Shown piece after piece: positions 1 through 4,908 of a stretch of 5,363 nucleotides of DNA (position 1 is its first letter; every line of letters begins with the position of its first letter). This DNA is from DASPPK01 sp964399235 (GTDB taxonomy: Archaea > Thermoproteota > Bathyarchaeia > Bathyarchaeales > Bathycorpusculaceae): the NCBI GenBank assembly GCA_964399235.1, contig CAYNQC010000089.1, positions 1-5,363 of the forward strand, in the 5' to 3' direction. A model generated the notes under the pieces. That model saw only the letters and a list, made by a program, of their open reading frames with translations. It searched no databases and had not been told where the DNA came from. A program made the position numbers and the translations under genes.

Positions 1-317
1 CGGTCTTTTGCTTTGGGCGCGTTCTCATGAAACTTCTCTAGTTTCTCACATCTGTATTCGATGCAGTACGCGCAGTTCTGGACTTTCTTCTGGGCACCAC
101 ATTTCCTTATCTCGCAGATACTGCAGTAATTGATGTGTGGTCCATCGAGGACAACGCAACCCGCACAGTTTATGTCTTCAGGCTTTATCGGATGGCCGAA
201 TTCCTTTGACCATTCTTCAGCAACTGCTTTCCGCATTTTGGCATCGTCCTTTTGTGTAGCAATGAGCGCCTTGCATTCGCCGCAGTCTATCCCACAAAAA
301 GCAATCAAACTGCTCAT
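1..317 (-). CDS. DUF3795-type Cys-rich protein, C-terminus cut by window edge
   Basis: An open frame runs from ATG at 317 to the left edge (105 codons, no stop). It begins MSSLIAFCGIDCGECKAL and contains eleven cysteines: C8, C12, C15, C51, C54, C65, C68, C73, C82, C85 and C90. The pattern (CGIDCGECKA near the start, then INCAGC, YCSICEIRKC and NCAYCIEYRCEKL) matches what I know of the DUF3795 family. These are small archaeal and bacterial proteins that probably bind zinc or an iron-sulfur cluster and have no established function. A TGAGG ribosome-binding site lies 8 nt before the ATG (330-326), which supports this start. An AT-rich TAATATGTAAT on the minus strand near 359-349 could be its TATA box, though weakly. 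The visible part is nearly the usual length, so only a short tail should be missing. Family assignment is confident; function is unknown. Confidence 0.85.
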   Translation of the reverse strand, partial: MSSLIAFCGIDCGECKALIATQKDDAKMRKAVAEEWSKEFGHPIKPEDINCAGCVVLDGPHINYCSICEIRKCGAQKKVQNCAYCIEYRCEKLEKFHENAPKAKD

Positions 318-325
318 GTAATAAT

Positions 326-330
326 CCTCA
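326..330 (-). promoter_or_regulatory. Ribosome-binding site of the DUF3795-type gene
   Basis: The minus strand reads TGAGG, 8 nt before the ATG at 317. This is a partial match to the archaeal Shine-Dalgarno consensus GGAGGTGA and fixes the start of an otherwise edge-truncated gene. Confidence 0.5.
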
Positions 331-446
331 GGTTAATGAATATTGTCTGATTACATATTAGCCTGACGCTCTCAAGCATCATCGAGAAGAGGCATGTAGG
401 GGCACATGGTTGTTGTATCGTTCGGATATTTCGGTACGGGAATATG

Positions 447-458
447 TATTATATATTA
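447..458 (+). promoter_or_regulatory. Probable TATA box of the zinc-cluster protein gene
   Basis: The sequence TATTATATATTA is centred about 25 nt before the TTG at 477. That is the spacing expected if transcription starts at or next to the start codon, giving a leaderless mRNA. No Shine-Dalgarno sequence precedes the start, which fits. The rest of the 318-476 gap shows no other clear element apart from the weak TATA candidate for the divergent gene on the left. Confidence 0.5.
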
Positions 459-476
459 ATATTACCGATATAGAAG

Positions 477-875
477 TTGCCATTCGTGGAAGGAACATTC
501 TTGCTGAAGTTACACCTCCATCGCGACACAGAACTCAAGTGCCCCTATGAGGGTTGTAGGAAATCGTTTGACAAGCCTACGGTCCTCATAGACCCTTCCA
601 CATTTCCAAGAAAAACGTTCTACACATGCCCCCACTGCATGTCGAAACTCGACATAGAAACTAGAGGAAACAAAGTCCTCAACGTCCGACGTCTCGAGCA
701 CGGGCAGGTTCTGGGCTCACCGGCAAAATGCGCCTACTATTCTGGTTTGATGACCGCGCCAGCGGATGGCGAAGTCATACTTGAAGAGTGCCTGCTGTGT
801 CCAAAGATCATGCAATGCGGAAGCCACCACAAGAGCTCGCATATGGCAGCGTCAGGTTCGATAATAACTTCTTGA
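477..875 (+). CDS. Small protein with two cysteine clusters (putative zinc-binding)
   Basis: This 132-residue protein has two Cys clusters. The first is C22-x4-C27 with C51-x2-C54 (KCPYEGC, then CPHC), typical of a zinc ribbon. The second is C85 with C105-x2-C108-x5-C114 (KCAYYSGL, then EECLLCPKIMQC). The second resembles a C-terminal module I recall from many Bathyarchaeia and related archaeal proteins, of the form CPHYFGYL...IPDECLTCPKIVEC, which may also bind zinc. No enzyme domain or membrane helix is visible. A nucleic-acid or regulatory role is possible but unproven. The start is unusual: TTG at 477 is the first possible codon after an in-frame TAG at 471-473. GTG at 486 is the alternative; neither has a ribosome-binding site. 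The gene stands alone on this strand and is convergent with the minus-strand unit to its right. Residues after C114 look like a variable tail. Confidence 0.75.
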   Translation: MPFVEGTFLLKLHLHRDTELKCPYEGCRKSFDKPTVLIDPSTFPRKTFYTCPHCMSKLDIETRGNKVLNVRRLEHGQVLGSPAKCAYYSGLMTAPADGEVILEECLLCPKIMQCGSHHKSSHMAASGSIITS

Positions 876-959
876 AGGCTTCACCGTTTTTCCAGCCTTG
901 ATAAAAGTGCCTTCCTCAAGTTCTTGAAAAGCTTTTGCCAACTCCTCCTCACTGTTCAT
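852..959 (-). CDS. Possible 35-residue small protein overlapping the nuclease gene end
   Basis: A minus-strand frame opens with ATG at 959, inside the last codons of the nuclease gene (11-bp overlap), and stops with TGA at 854-852. It encodes 35 residues: MNSEEELAKAFQELEEG followed by a basic tail ending SYYRT. The first half looks like an acidic amphipathic helix. A GGGAGG sequence (975-970) lies 10 nt before the ATG, so translation coupled to the nuclease gene is plausible. Its 3' end overlaps the last 24 bp of the convergent zinc-cluster gene. I do not recognise the product. It could be a real small protein, a remnant of a longer gene, or chance. The overlap arrangement and ribosome-binding site are the only support. 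Confidence 0.35.
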   Translation of the reverse strand: MNSEEELAKAFQELEEGTFIKAGKTVKPSRSYYRT

Positions 960-1530
960 CACAATCGGGCCTCCCGCGCGCGCAATGTTTTCTCCGCACT
1001 GCAACTGACGCACTTGTCAATATAATTACACTTATTAAGACGAGTGGTAAGGGGAATTCTGGAATCAGTTCCGTTTTCGGAACATAGAGAGCCCAAGTGT
1101 CAGCATTGAACTCGTTGTCATACTCCTTTTTCTCAGCAAGACCAGCAACCAACAGAGCTTCATTCACGTTCTCGTAATGAGTAGAATTGTAATTGACGTA
1201 CACCACGCAGACAAGTCTGTCACCAGTTCCACCATAATCATACAAGTAAATGTCGTCTATGTCCAAAAAGACCGACTTGGCAAGCACAAGACTTCTAAGG
1301 AAATCGCGGGCTTCGTAGGACAAAGGCTGACCCAGCTCGGAAGCATTTAGGTCAGCCAGTCGGACCGTGTCAGACCCATTCACAAATCTGTCAAGACGGA
1401 AAGTATCCCCATCATGAACGCCAACAGCAACCGCGGTTGCATCAATCTCGCCTGAAAACGCACTACATCGAACCAGAATAGGTGCCATCAGAACCAATGC
1501 AACAATGATCACAACGGTCGTGGTACGCAT
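949..1530 (-). CDS. Secreted, membrane-anchored staphylococcal-nuclease-like protein
   Basis: This 193-residue protein has an N-terminal signal or anchor helix (about residues 4-20), an SNase-like domain (about 33-145) and a C-terminal anchor. The anchor reads IPEFP at 156-160, then a hydrophobic helix (about 161-178), then RRK, an archaeal PEF-CTERM-like arrangement. SNase landmarks are HDGDT (39-43, giving D40 and D42), VRLADLNASEL with R57 and E65, the R in GDRLVCVVYV (R105) and VNEALLVAGLA (122-132). By alignment with the S. aureus enzyme, catalytic R35, E43 and R87 correspond to R57, E65 and R105. The calcium ligand D40 is replaced by N62. It should cut nucleic acid outside the cell if active, but the substitution leaves metal dependence open. 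It starts 21 nt after the ribA stop, so the two are probably co-transcribed. A GTGAT element just before ATG 1530 may be its ribosome-binding site. Fifteen unusual residues (RRKHCARGRPDCDEQ) end the chain inside the cell. Confidence 0.8.
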   Translation of the reverse strand: MRTTTVVIIVALVLMAPILVRCSAFSGEIDATAVAVGVHDGDTFRLDRFVNGSDTVRLADLNASELGQPLSYEARDFLRSLVLAKSVFLDIDDIYLYDYGGTGDRLVCVVYVNYNSTHYENVNEALLVAGLAEKKEYDNEFNADTWALYVPKTELIPEFPLPLVLISVIILTSASVAVRRKHCARGRPDCDEQ

Positions 1531-1551
1531 ACGCCATCACACTGGGATCCA

Positions 1552-2253
1552 CTAGTTCTCCTTGACATCGTCAACGTCAAGCGAAAGCAGATGCCCAAAC
1601 TTGTCTTTCTTGGTCTCCAAATAATATTGGTTAAAACTGTTCGGAGGTATCTCGATCGGAATTCTCTCAGTAATCTTCACGCCGAACTGTTCAAGCTCAT
1701 GAATTTTCTGAGGATTATTAGTCAACAAACGGATACTTGATATGCCAAACTTCTTGAGCATAGCCGCTGCCAACTCATACTGCCTCAAATCGGGTGGGAA
1801 CCCCAAGAGCAAATTGGCATTATATGTGTCGACACCACGATCCTGATACATGTAGGCCTTTATCTTGTTCGTCAACCCAATACCTCTGCCTTCCTGCTGC
1901 ATGTAAACGAGCACGCCCTGCCCCTCTTTCTCAATCATCTCTAAAGCCTTCTTCAACTGGTCACCACAGTCGCATCTCAGTGAACCCAAAACATCCCCAG
2001 TCACACAGGACGAGTGAACCCTTGTCAAAACGTTTTCACCGCCCACAACATCGCCTTTCACAACTATAACGTGGTCTTTTCCATCCTTGTTGTTCTCAAA
2101 AGCCACGACGCGGAAAGAACCATATTTGGAAGGAAAATTGGCAAGCGCCGCGATCCTGAGACAAAGCGACTTGTAACACTTTTCACAGTTCCAATCGAAC
2201 TCGCAGGAACCATATTCCTTGGCGTCCCTTTGCAGAACCTCATCAAGAGACAA
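1552..2253 (-). CDS. ribA: GTP cyclohydrolase II (riboflavin biosynthesis)
   Basis: The enzyme opens GTP to 2,5-diamino-6-ribosylamino-4(3H)-pyrimidinone 5'-phosphate, formate and pyrophosphate, the first step of flavin synthesis. Zinc ligands are C83, C94 and C96 (SSCVTGDVLGSLRCDCG). QQEGRGIGL is at 119-127. Y134, D155, R157, T178 and K183 align, at a constant offset of 29, with E. coli Y105, D126, R128, T149 and K154, so all known catalytic and GTP-binding positions are present. The 29-residue N-terminal extension carries C17, C23, C26 and C31, possibly an extra metal site. No DHBP synthase (RibB) domain is fused. The start is TTG at 2253: an in-frame TAG lies two codons upstream and a strong GAGGTG ribosome-binding site (2265-2260) sits 6 nt before it. 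It is first in a unit with the nuclease gene and divergent from the nitroreductase. Many archaea use the unrelated ArfA instead, so a bacterial-type RibA is notable. The family call is secure. Confidence 0.95.
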   Translation of the reverse strand: MSLDEVLQRDAKEYGSCEFDWNCEKCYKSLCLRIAALANFPSKYGSFRVVAFENNKDGKDHVIVVKGDVVGGENVLTRVHSSCVTGDVLGSLRCDCGDQLKKALEMIEKEGQGVLVYMQQEGRGIGLTNKIKAYMYQDRGVDTYNANLLLGFPPDLRQYELAAAMLKKFGISSIRLLTNNPQKIHELEQFGVKITERIPIEIPPNSFNQYYLETKKDKFGHLLSLDVDDVKEN

Positions 2254-2259
2254 TGCCTA

Positions 2260-2265
2260 CACCTC
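2260..2265 (-). promoter_or_regulatory. Strong ribosome-binding site that fixes the ribA TTG start
   Basis: The minus strand reads GAGGTG, six contiguous bases of the GGAGGTGATCC consensus, exactly 6 nt before TTG 2253. With the in-frame stop immediately upstream, it makes the non-ATG start convincing. Confidence 0.75.
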
Positions 2266-2298
2266 GCTCTACACGCTTAACAAAGTCTACAGCATCCC

Positions 2299-2309
2299 TT
2301 TTTAATAAA
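2299..2309. promoter_or_regulatory. AT-rich element, likely TATA box for ribA and/or the nitroreductase
   Basis: TTTTTAATAAA (plus strand; TTTATTAAAAA on the minus strand) is the only TATA-like sequence in the 86-bp gap between the two divergent genes. Read rightwards it places transcription start near 2330, about 10 nt before the nitroreductase GTG. Read leftwards it places the start near 2278, about 25 nt before the ribA TTG, with the ribosome-binding site inside the leader. One element could therefore serve both genes, probably not at the same time on one molecule. Confidence 0.5.
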
Positions 2310-2339
2310 CGTGCAAACAATTAACTGGGATGACCAAAT

Positions 2340-2972
2340 GTGAAGATCACAATACTTGCTGAACTGAGAAAAAGGAAAAGCCCACTGGTCTTCGACGAAA
2401 AAGACTTCGAAAACGAAAAACTCATCCCCCTGGTAGAGGCAGCAAGATGGGCACCATCATGCTCAAACAACCAATCCTGGAACTACATCTTCGTACACAA
2501 GAAAGCCCTCACCCGCGAGGCATTGGAAGCCGCATTGACCCGCGGAAACGCATGGGCCAAAAGGGCGCCTTACCTAGTCGCAGTTGCAGCCGACCCAGCT
2601 CAAGACTGCAATGACAACGACCTGCCATTCTACGATTACAACGCAGGGCTCAGCGTCATGTGCCTAGTGGTCGAAGCTGAACACCAAGGACTGAGAGTTC
2701 ACCAGATGGCAGGGTGGAAAGAACCAATAGTCAAACAAGCCCTGGGAATTCCATCCAACTTCCGCGTCGCAGTCTTGTTTGCTCTAGGCTACGAAGCAGA
2801 CATAAAAAGCGTGTGGGACACCCTTGATGAAAGAACAAAGAGCAAACTCGCCCGGCTCAGAGCGAGAAAGGCGCCAAGCGAGAACTTCTTCTCTCAGAAC
2901 TTCGGAAAAAGTTTGTTTGAACCCGCAAATCCCCAGGAACCAAGCAACCATCAACCGAATACAGTCATCTAG
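2340..2972 (+). CDS. Nitroreductase family protein (FMN-dependent oxidoreductase)
   Basis: This 210-residue protein has the hallmarks of the short nitroreductase class. It has LRKRKSPLVF (9-18) with R10, R12 and S14 for FMN phosphate binding, EAARWAPSCSNNQSW (33-47), RGNAWAKRAPYLVAVAA (68-84), the YDYNAGLSV helix (98-106), GLRVHQMAGW (117-126) and LFALGYEADI near 146-155. Such enzymes are usually dimers that reduce nitro, quinone or other small acceptors with NAD(P)H; the substrate cannot be read from sequence. Family members often have NQPW where this one has NQSW. The last 20 or so residues (after GKSLF) are Pro/Asn-rich and look like an added tail. The start is GTG at 2340; nearby ATGs at 2330 and 2338 are in other frames or stop at once. 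There is no strong ribosome-binding site, only a weak GGGATGA at 2327-2333. The gene is divergent from ribA and converges on the membrane-protein gene with an 8-bp stop overlap. Confidence 0.88.
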   Translation: MKITILAELRKRKSPLVFDEKDFENEKLIPLVEAARWAPSCSNNQSWNYIFVHKKALTREALEAALTRGNAWAKRAPYLVAVAADPAQDCNDNDLPFYDYNAGLSVMCLVVEAEHQGLRVHQMAGWKEPIVKQALGIPSNFRVAVLFALGYEADIKSVWDTLDERTKSKLARLRARKAPSENFFSQNFGKSLFEPANPQEPSNHQPNTVI

Positions 2973-3396
2973 AAAAAAGCCCTCGACTCTTGCCAGCAGC
3001 GAAATAGGCAACGCACACAAACCTGAGACACCCAACGAGCGCAAAAGCAAGAACAGACTGCGGATAAGCATAGAGAAATCCAATGTTCAAATATGCAACC
3101 ACAAAAGAGACAAGGCCTTCACTTATCCACATTATCATGGCCGTATACCAAGCCCATGCCTTCCGGTGAAGCAAACCACTGGAACAGGCCATTCCAAGAA
3201 CTGGATAAACCAAGCCGATAAAAAGGAGCAAAACAGGAATAAGCAGAAACAAATACCCGATAATCACAAACAAGAACACGTAAACAACCAGATTAATCAC
3301 TGCAATCGCGCTGAGCAATCTCGTTCCTTCGGCTTCACCCACCACGTTCTTCACTCCCAGTCGGCCGAGCACCGACGCGCGTACTAAGCGAGTCAT
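2965..3396 (-). CDS. Unknown four-helix membrane protein in the purine-salvage unit
   Basis: This 143-residue hydrophobic protein has about four membrane helices, at roughly 27-47, 49-70, 81-103 and 112-134. A basic N-terminus (R3, R6, R12, K16) and a basic C-terminus (KSRGLFSR) suggest that both ends lie inside the cell. H77, R78 and K79 form a charged turn between helices 2 and 3. I do not recognise the family. It follows apt with a gap of 14 nt and is almost certainly in the same transcript, so a nucleobase-related role is tempting. It is much shorter than known nucleobase permeases and has no transport motif. ATG 3396 has no clear ribosome-binding site; translation may be coupled to apt. 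Its TGA (2967-2965) overlaps the nitroreductase end by 8 bp. The coherent hydrophobic pattern over the whole frame argues for a real gene, although the opposite strand also stays open for 187 codons. Confidence 0.68.
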   Translation of the reverse strand: MTRLVRASVLGRLGVKNVVGEAEGTRLLSAIAVINLVVYVFLFVIIGYLFLLIPVLLLFIGLVYPVLGMACSSGLLHRKAWAWYTAMIMWISEGLVSFVVAYLNIGFLYAYPQSVLAFALVGCLRFVCVAYFAAGKSRGLFSR

Positions 3397-3410
3397 TTCA
3401 ATGTCAAGAA

Positions 3411-3935
3411 CTATCCAACCGGCGTTTCATATCGGAGGAGCGAATACAGCTCATACTTGTCTCCAAGCTTCTCTCGTCCATGAAGATATTCCAGTTCAAT
3501 CATGAAACCTATGCCCACCACTTTTCCACCTAGCCTTTCAACTAATTCCGCATTCGCCTTGATCGTGCCGCCTGTCGCCAGCAAATCATCAATCAACAGA
3601 ACCCTCTGACCCGGCTCAATTGAATCCTCATGAATCTCAAGGGTATCAGATTCATATTCCTTAGTGTATGTCAGGCTCACCGTCTTTGAGGGCAGCTTTC
3701 CATTCTTCCTGATGGGAACAAAACCCACTCCAAGTTCATAGGCAATTGCGCCCCCGAGCATGAAACCTCGGGCTTCACTTGAAACTATAACGTCTACGCG
3801 CCTTTTTCGCCAGTAGTCAGCCATTTTCTTGATAACCTCTCTAAAGGCGTCTTTGTCTTTCAAAAGCGGCGTTATGTCCCAGAAAACTACGCCTTTGAAT
3901 TCAGGTATCCGACGTATTTTAGACTTGAGATCCAT
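3411..3935 (-). CDS. apt: Adenine phosphoribosyltransferase
   Basis: The enzyme joins adenine and PRPP to give AMP and pyrophosphate in the cytoplasm. This 174-residue protein is close to the usual length (about 170-180). It contains IPEFKGVVFWDITPLL (10-25), SSEARGFMLGGAIAYELG (52-69), the PIRKNGKLP loop (74-82) with the following flexible YTKEYESDTLEIH (90-102), and the PRPP-binding motif VLLIDDLLATGGT (112-124) with acidic D116 and D117. The combination of EARGF and the YESDTLEIH loop is typical of Apt rather than hypoxanthine or xanthine enzymes. ATG 3935 is preceded by GGAAGG ending 9 nt upstream. It lies 29 nt after mtnP and 14 nt before the membrane-protein gene. The position right after mtnP makes functional sense, because MtnP releases adenine. 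Confidence 0.95.
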   Translation of the reverse strand: MDLKSKIRRIPEFKGVVFWDITPLLKDKDAFREVIKKMADYWRKRRVDVIVSSEARGFMLGGAIAYELGVGFVPIRKNGKLPSKTVSLTYTKEYESDTLEIHEDSIEPGQRVLLIDDLLATGGTIKANAELVERLGGKVVGIGFMIELEYLHGREKLGDKYELYSLLRYETPVG

Positions 3936-3964
3936 GTTTCTTGCCTTCCTTTGTAGTCAAGCAC

Positions 3965-4750
3965 TCAGACCAGAGCACACTTCAAAGCGCTTCCACACTC
4001 GCATCCCCTCTTCTCAGGGATTCTTGAAACTGCTTCCACAAGTATCTTTTTCACTTTCTCAATGTTCTTGCTGATCGTTGTCTTCACTGCTTGTGCGTTT
4101 ACCAGCTCATCCTTCCACACATCATAGTCAGTCACAGTCGCCACACATGAATAACAGATCTCGGCTTCCCGAGCAAGGACACATTCAGGAACCAGAGTCA
4201 TTCCCACAATGTCTGCACCCCACAACCTGTGCATCCGCGATTCAGCCTTCGTTGAAAACCTCGGTCCCTCTATGCAAACATAGGTTCCAGTGTCGTGACG
4301 GCCAATCTTGAGACTTGCAGCTGTCTCAATTAGAACTCGCCTCAACTCGGGACACATCGGCTCGGCCACCGAAATGTGACACACCTGTTTCCCCGTGTAA
4401 AAAGAGGATTCTCTCCTCGTCGTTCTATCTATGAACTGATCCACAAACACAACCTCTCCGGGCTTGTAATCCTCCCTCAAAGAACCAACCGTCGAAGGAG
4501 CAAGTATCCGTTGAACACCGAGTTTTTTCAAGGCGTAAATGTTCGCTCTGGAATTCACAGCCGTTGGCCTTATCGTATGTTTTCGTCCGTGCCTCGGCAA
4601 AAACGCGACTCCTCTGCCTTCCAGTTCCCCGACAGTGATAACATCAGATGTTGAACCATACGGAGTATGCATCTTCAGTTCCTTGACGTTCTTGAGAAGT
4701 TTCGGATCGTAGAAACCCGATCCGCCAATGATTCCTATCTCGGCTTTCAT
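3965..4750 (-). CDS. mtnP: S-methyl-5'-thioadenosine phosphorylase
   Basis: The enzyme phosphorolyses 5'-methylthioadenosine to adenine and 5-methylthioribose-1-phosphate. The 261 residues include IGIIGGSGFYD (5-15), the phosphate site LPRHGRKHTIRP (51-62) and APSTVGSL (84-91), EGPRFSTKAESR (160-171), GMTLVPECVLAREAEICY (182-199) and TDYDVW (206-211). Against human MTAP, R53/H54 match R60/H61, F164 matches F177, M183 matches M196, and D207/D209 match D220/D222. The two aspartates favour 6-aminopurines, arguing for MTA over methylthioinosine or plain inosine. The C-terminus has C250-x-C252 plus C258. A C-x-C disulfide motif near the C-terminus is known from heat-stable archaeal MTAPII enzymes. 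The gene is first in the mtnP-apt-membrane-protein unit and divergent from udp. ATG 4750 has no ribosome-binding site but a well-placed TATA box, so the mRNA is probably leaderless. Confidence 0.93.
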   Translation of the reverse strand: MKAEIGIIGGSGFYDPKLLKNVKELKMHTPYGSTSDVITVGELEGRGVAFLPRHGRKHTIRPTAVNSRANIYALKKLGVQRILAPSTVGSLREDYKPGEVVFVDQFIDRTTRRESSFYTGKQVCHISVAEPMCPELRRVLIETAASLKIGRHDTGTYVCIEGPRFSTKAESRMHRLWGADIVGMTLVPECVLAREAEICYSCVATVTDYDVWKDELVNAQAVKTTISKNIEKVKKILVEAVSRIPEKRGCECGSALKCALV

Positions 4751-4770
4751 GAAAATCTAGTTCAAGACTT

Positions 4771-4781
4771 CAATTTATAAG
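4771..4781 (-). promoter_or_regulatory. TATA box of the mtnP-apt unit (leaderless)
   Basis: The minus strand reads CTTATAAATTG, centred about 26 nt before the A of the mtnP ATG. Transcription should begin at or within a base or two of the start codon. The absence of any Shine-Dalgarno sequence before ATG 4750 agrees. Confidence 0.65.
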
Positions 4782-4861
4782 AATAGCGACCAAAACGCCT
4801 AGCCACACAAAAACCTGACACATTTTGCCTTGAACCGACACCGGTCCTTCTGGTTTAGGTA

Positions 4862-4886
4862 TGAGAAAGCATATTTCGCGATCTCA
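4862..4886 (+). promoter_or_regulatory. Imperfect palindrome over the likely udp promoter (possible operator)
   Basis: The sequence has the form TGAGAnnGCnnAnTnnGCnnTCTCA: 8 of 12 base pairs are symmetric, with perfect 5-bp outer arms. Its middle (GCATATTTC, 4869-4877) is also the best TATA-like sequence for udp, which would put transcription start near 4900, just before the ribosome-binding site. A repressor bound here would block the promoter. This is inference from one copy of the dyad. Confidence 0.3.
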
Positions 4887-4898
4887 CATATAGAACTC

Positions 4899-4904
4899 GG
4901 AGAT
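4899..4904 (+). promoter_or_regulatory. Ribosome-binding site of udp, favouring the start at 4909
   Basis: GGAGAT touches the first in-frame ATG (4903), leaving no usable spacing for it. GGAG lies 6 nt before the second ATG at 4909, which is normal. The second is therefore preferred. Confidence 0.6.
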
Positions 4905-4908
4905 GCCA

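Noticed and set aside
130..321. 63-codon plus-strand open frame at the left edge
   Set aside because: It is antisense to the DUF3795-type gene, whose cysteine pattern is clear on the minus strand.
451..463. 10-bp perfect palindrome ATATTAATAT before the zinc-cluster gene
   Set aside because: It consists only of A and T inside a TATA-rich promoter, where such symmetry is expected by chance. It was not called as an operator.
876..905. T-run (TTTTT) after the zinc-cluster gene as a terminator
   Set aside because: Five T residues without a stronger U-rich tract are too little evidence for an archaeal terminator, and the stretch is inside the possible 35-residue ORF on the other strand.
1794..2280. 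Two plus-strand open frames inside ribA
   Set aside because: They are shadows of ribA, whose catalytic residues are all recognisable on the minus strand.
2824..3387. 187-codon plus-strand open frame opposite the membrane protein gene
   Set aside because: The predicted chain is very polar and low in complexity, rich in Asn, Lys, Gln and Arg with no domain pattern. This is what the reverse of a hydrophobic membrane gene produces. The minus strand reads as a coherent four-helix protein directly after apt.
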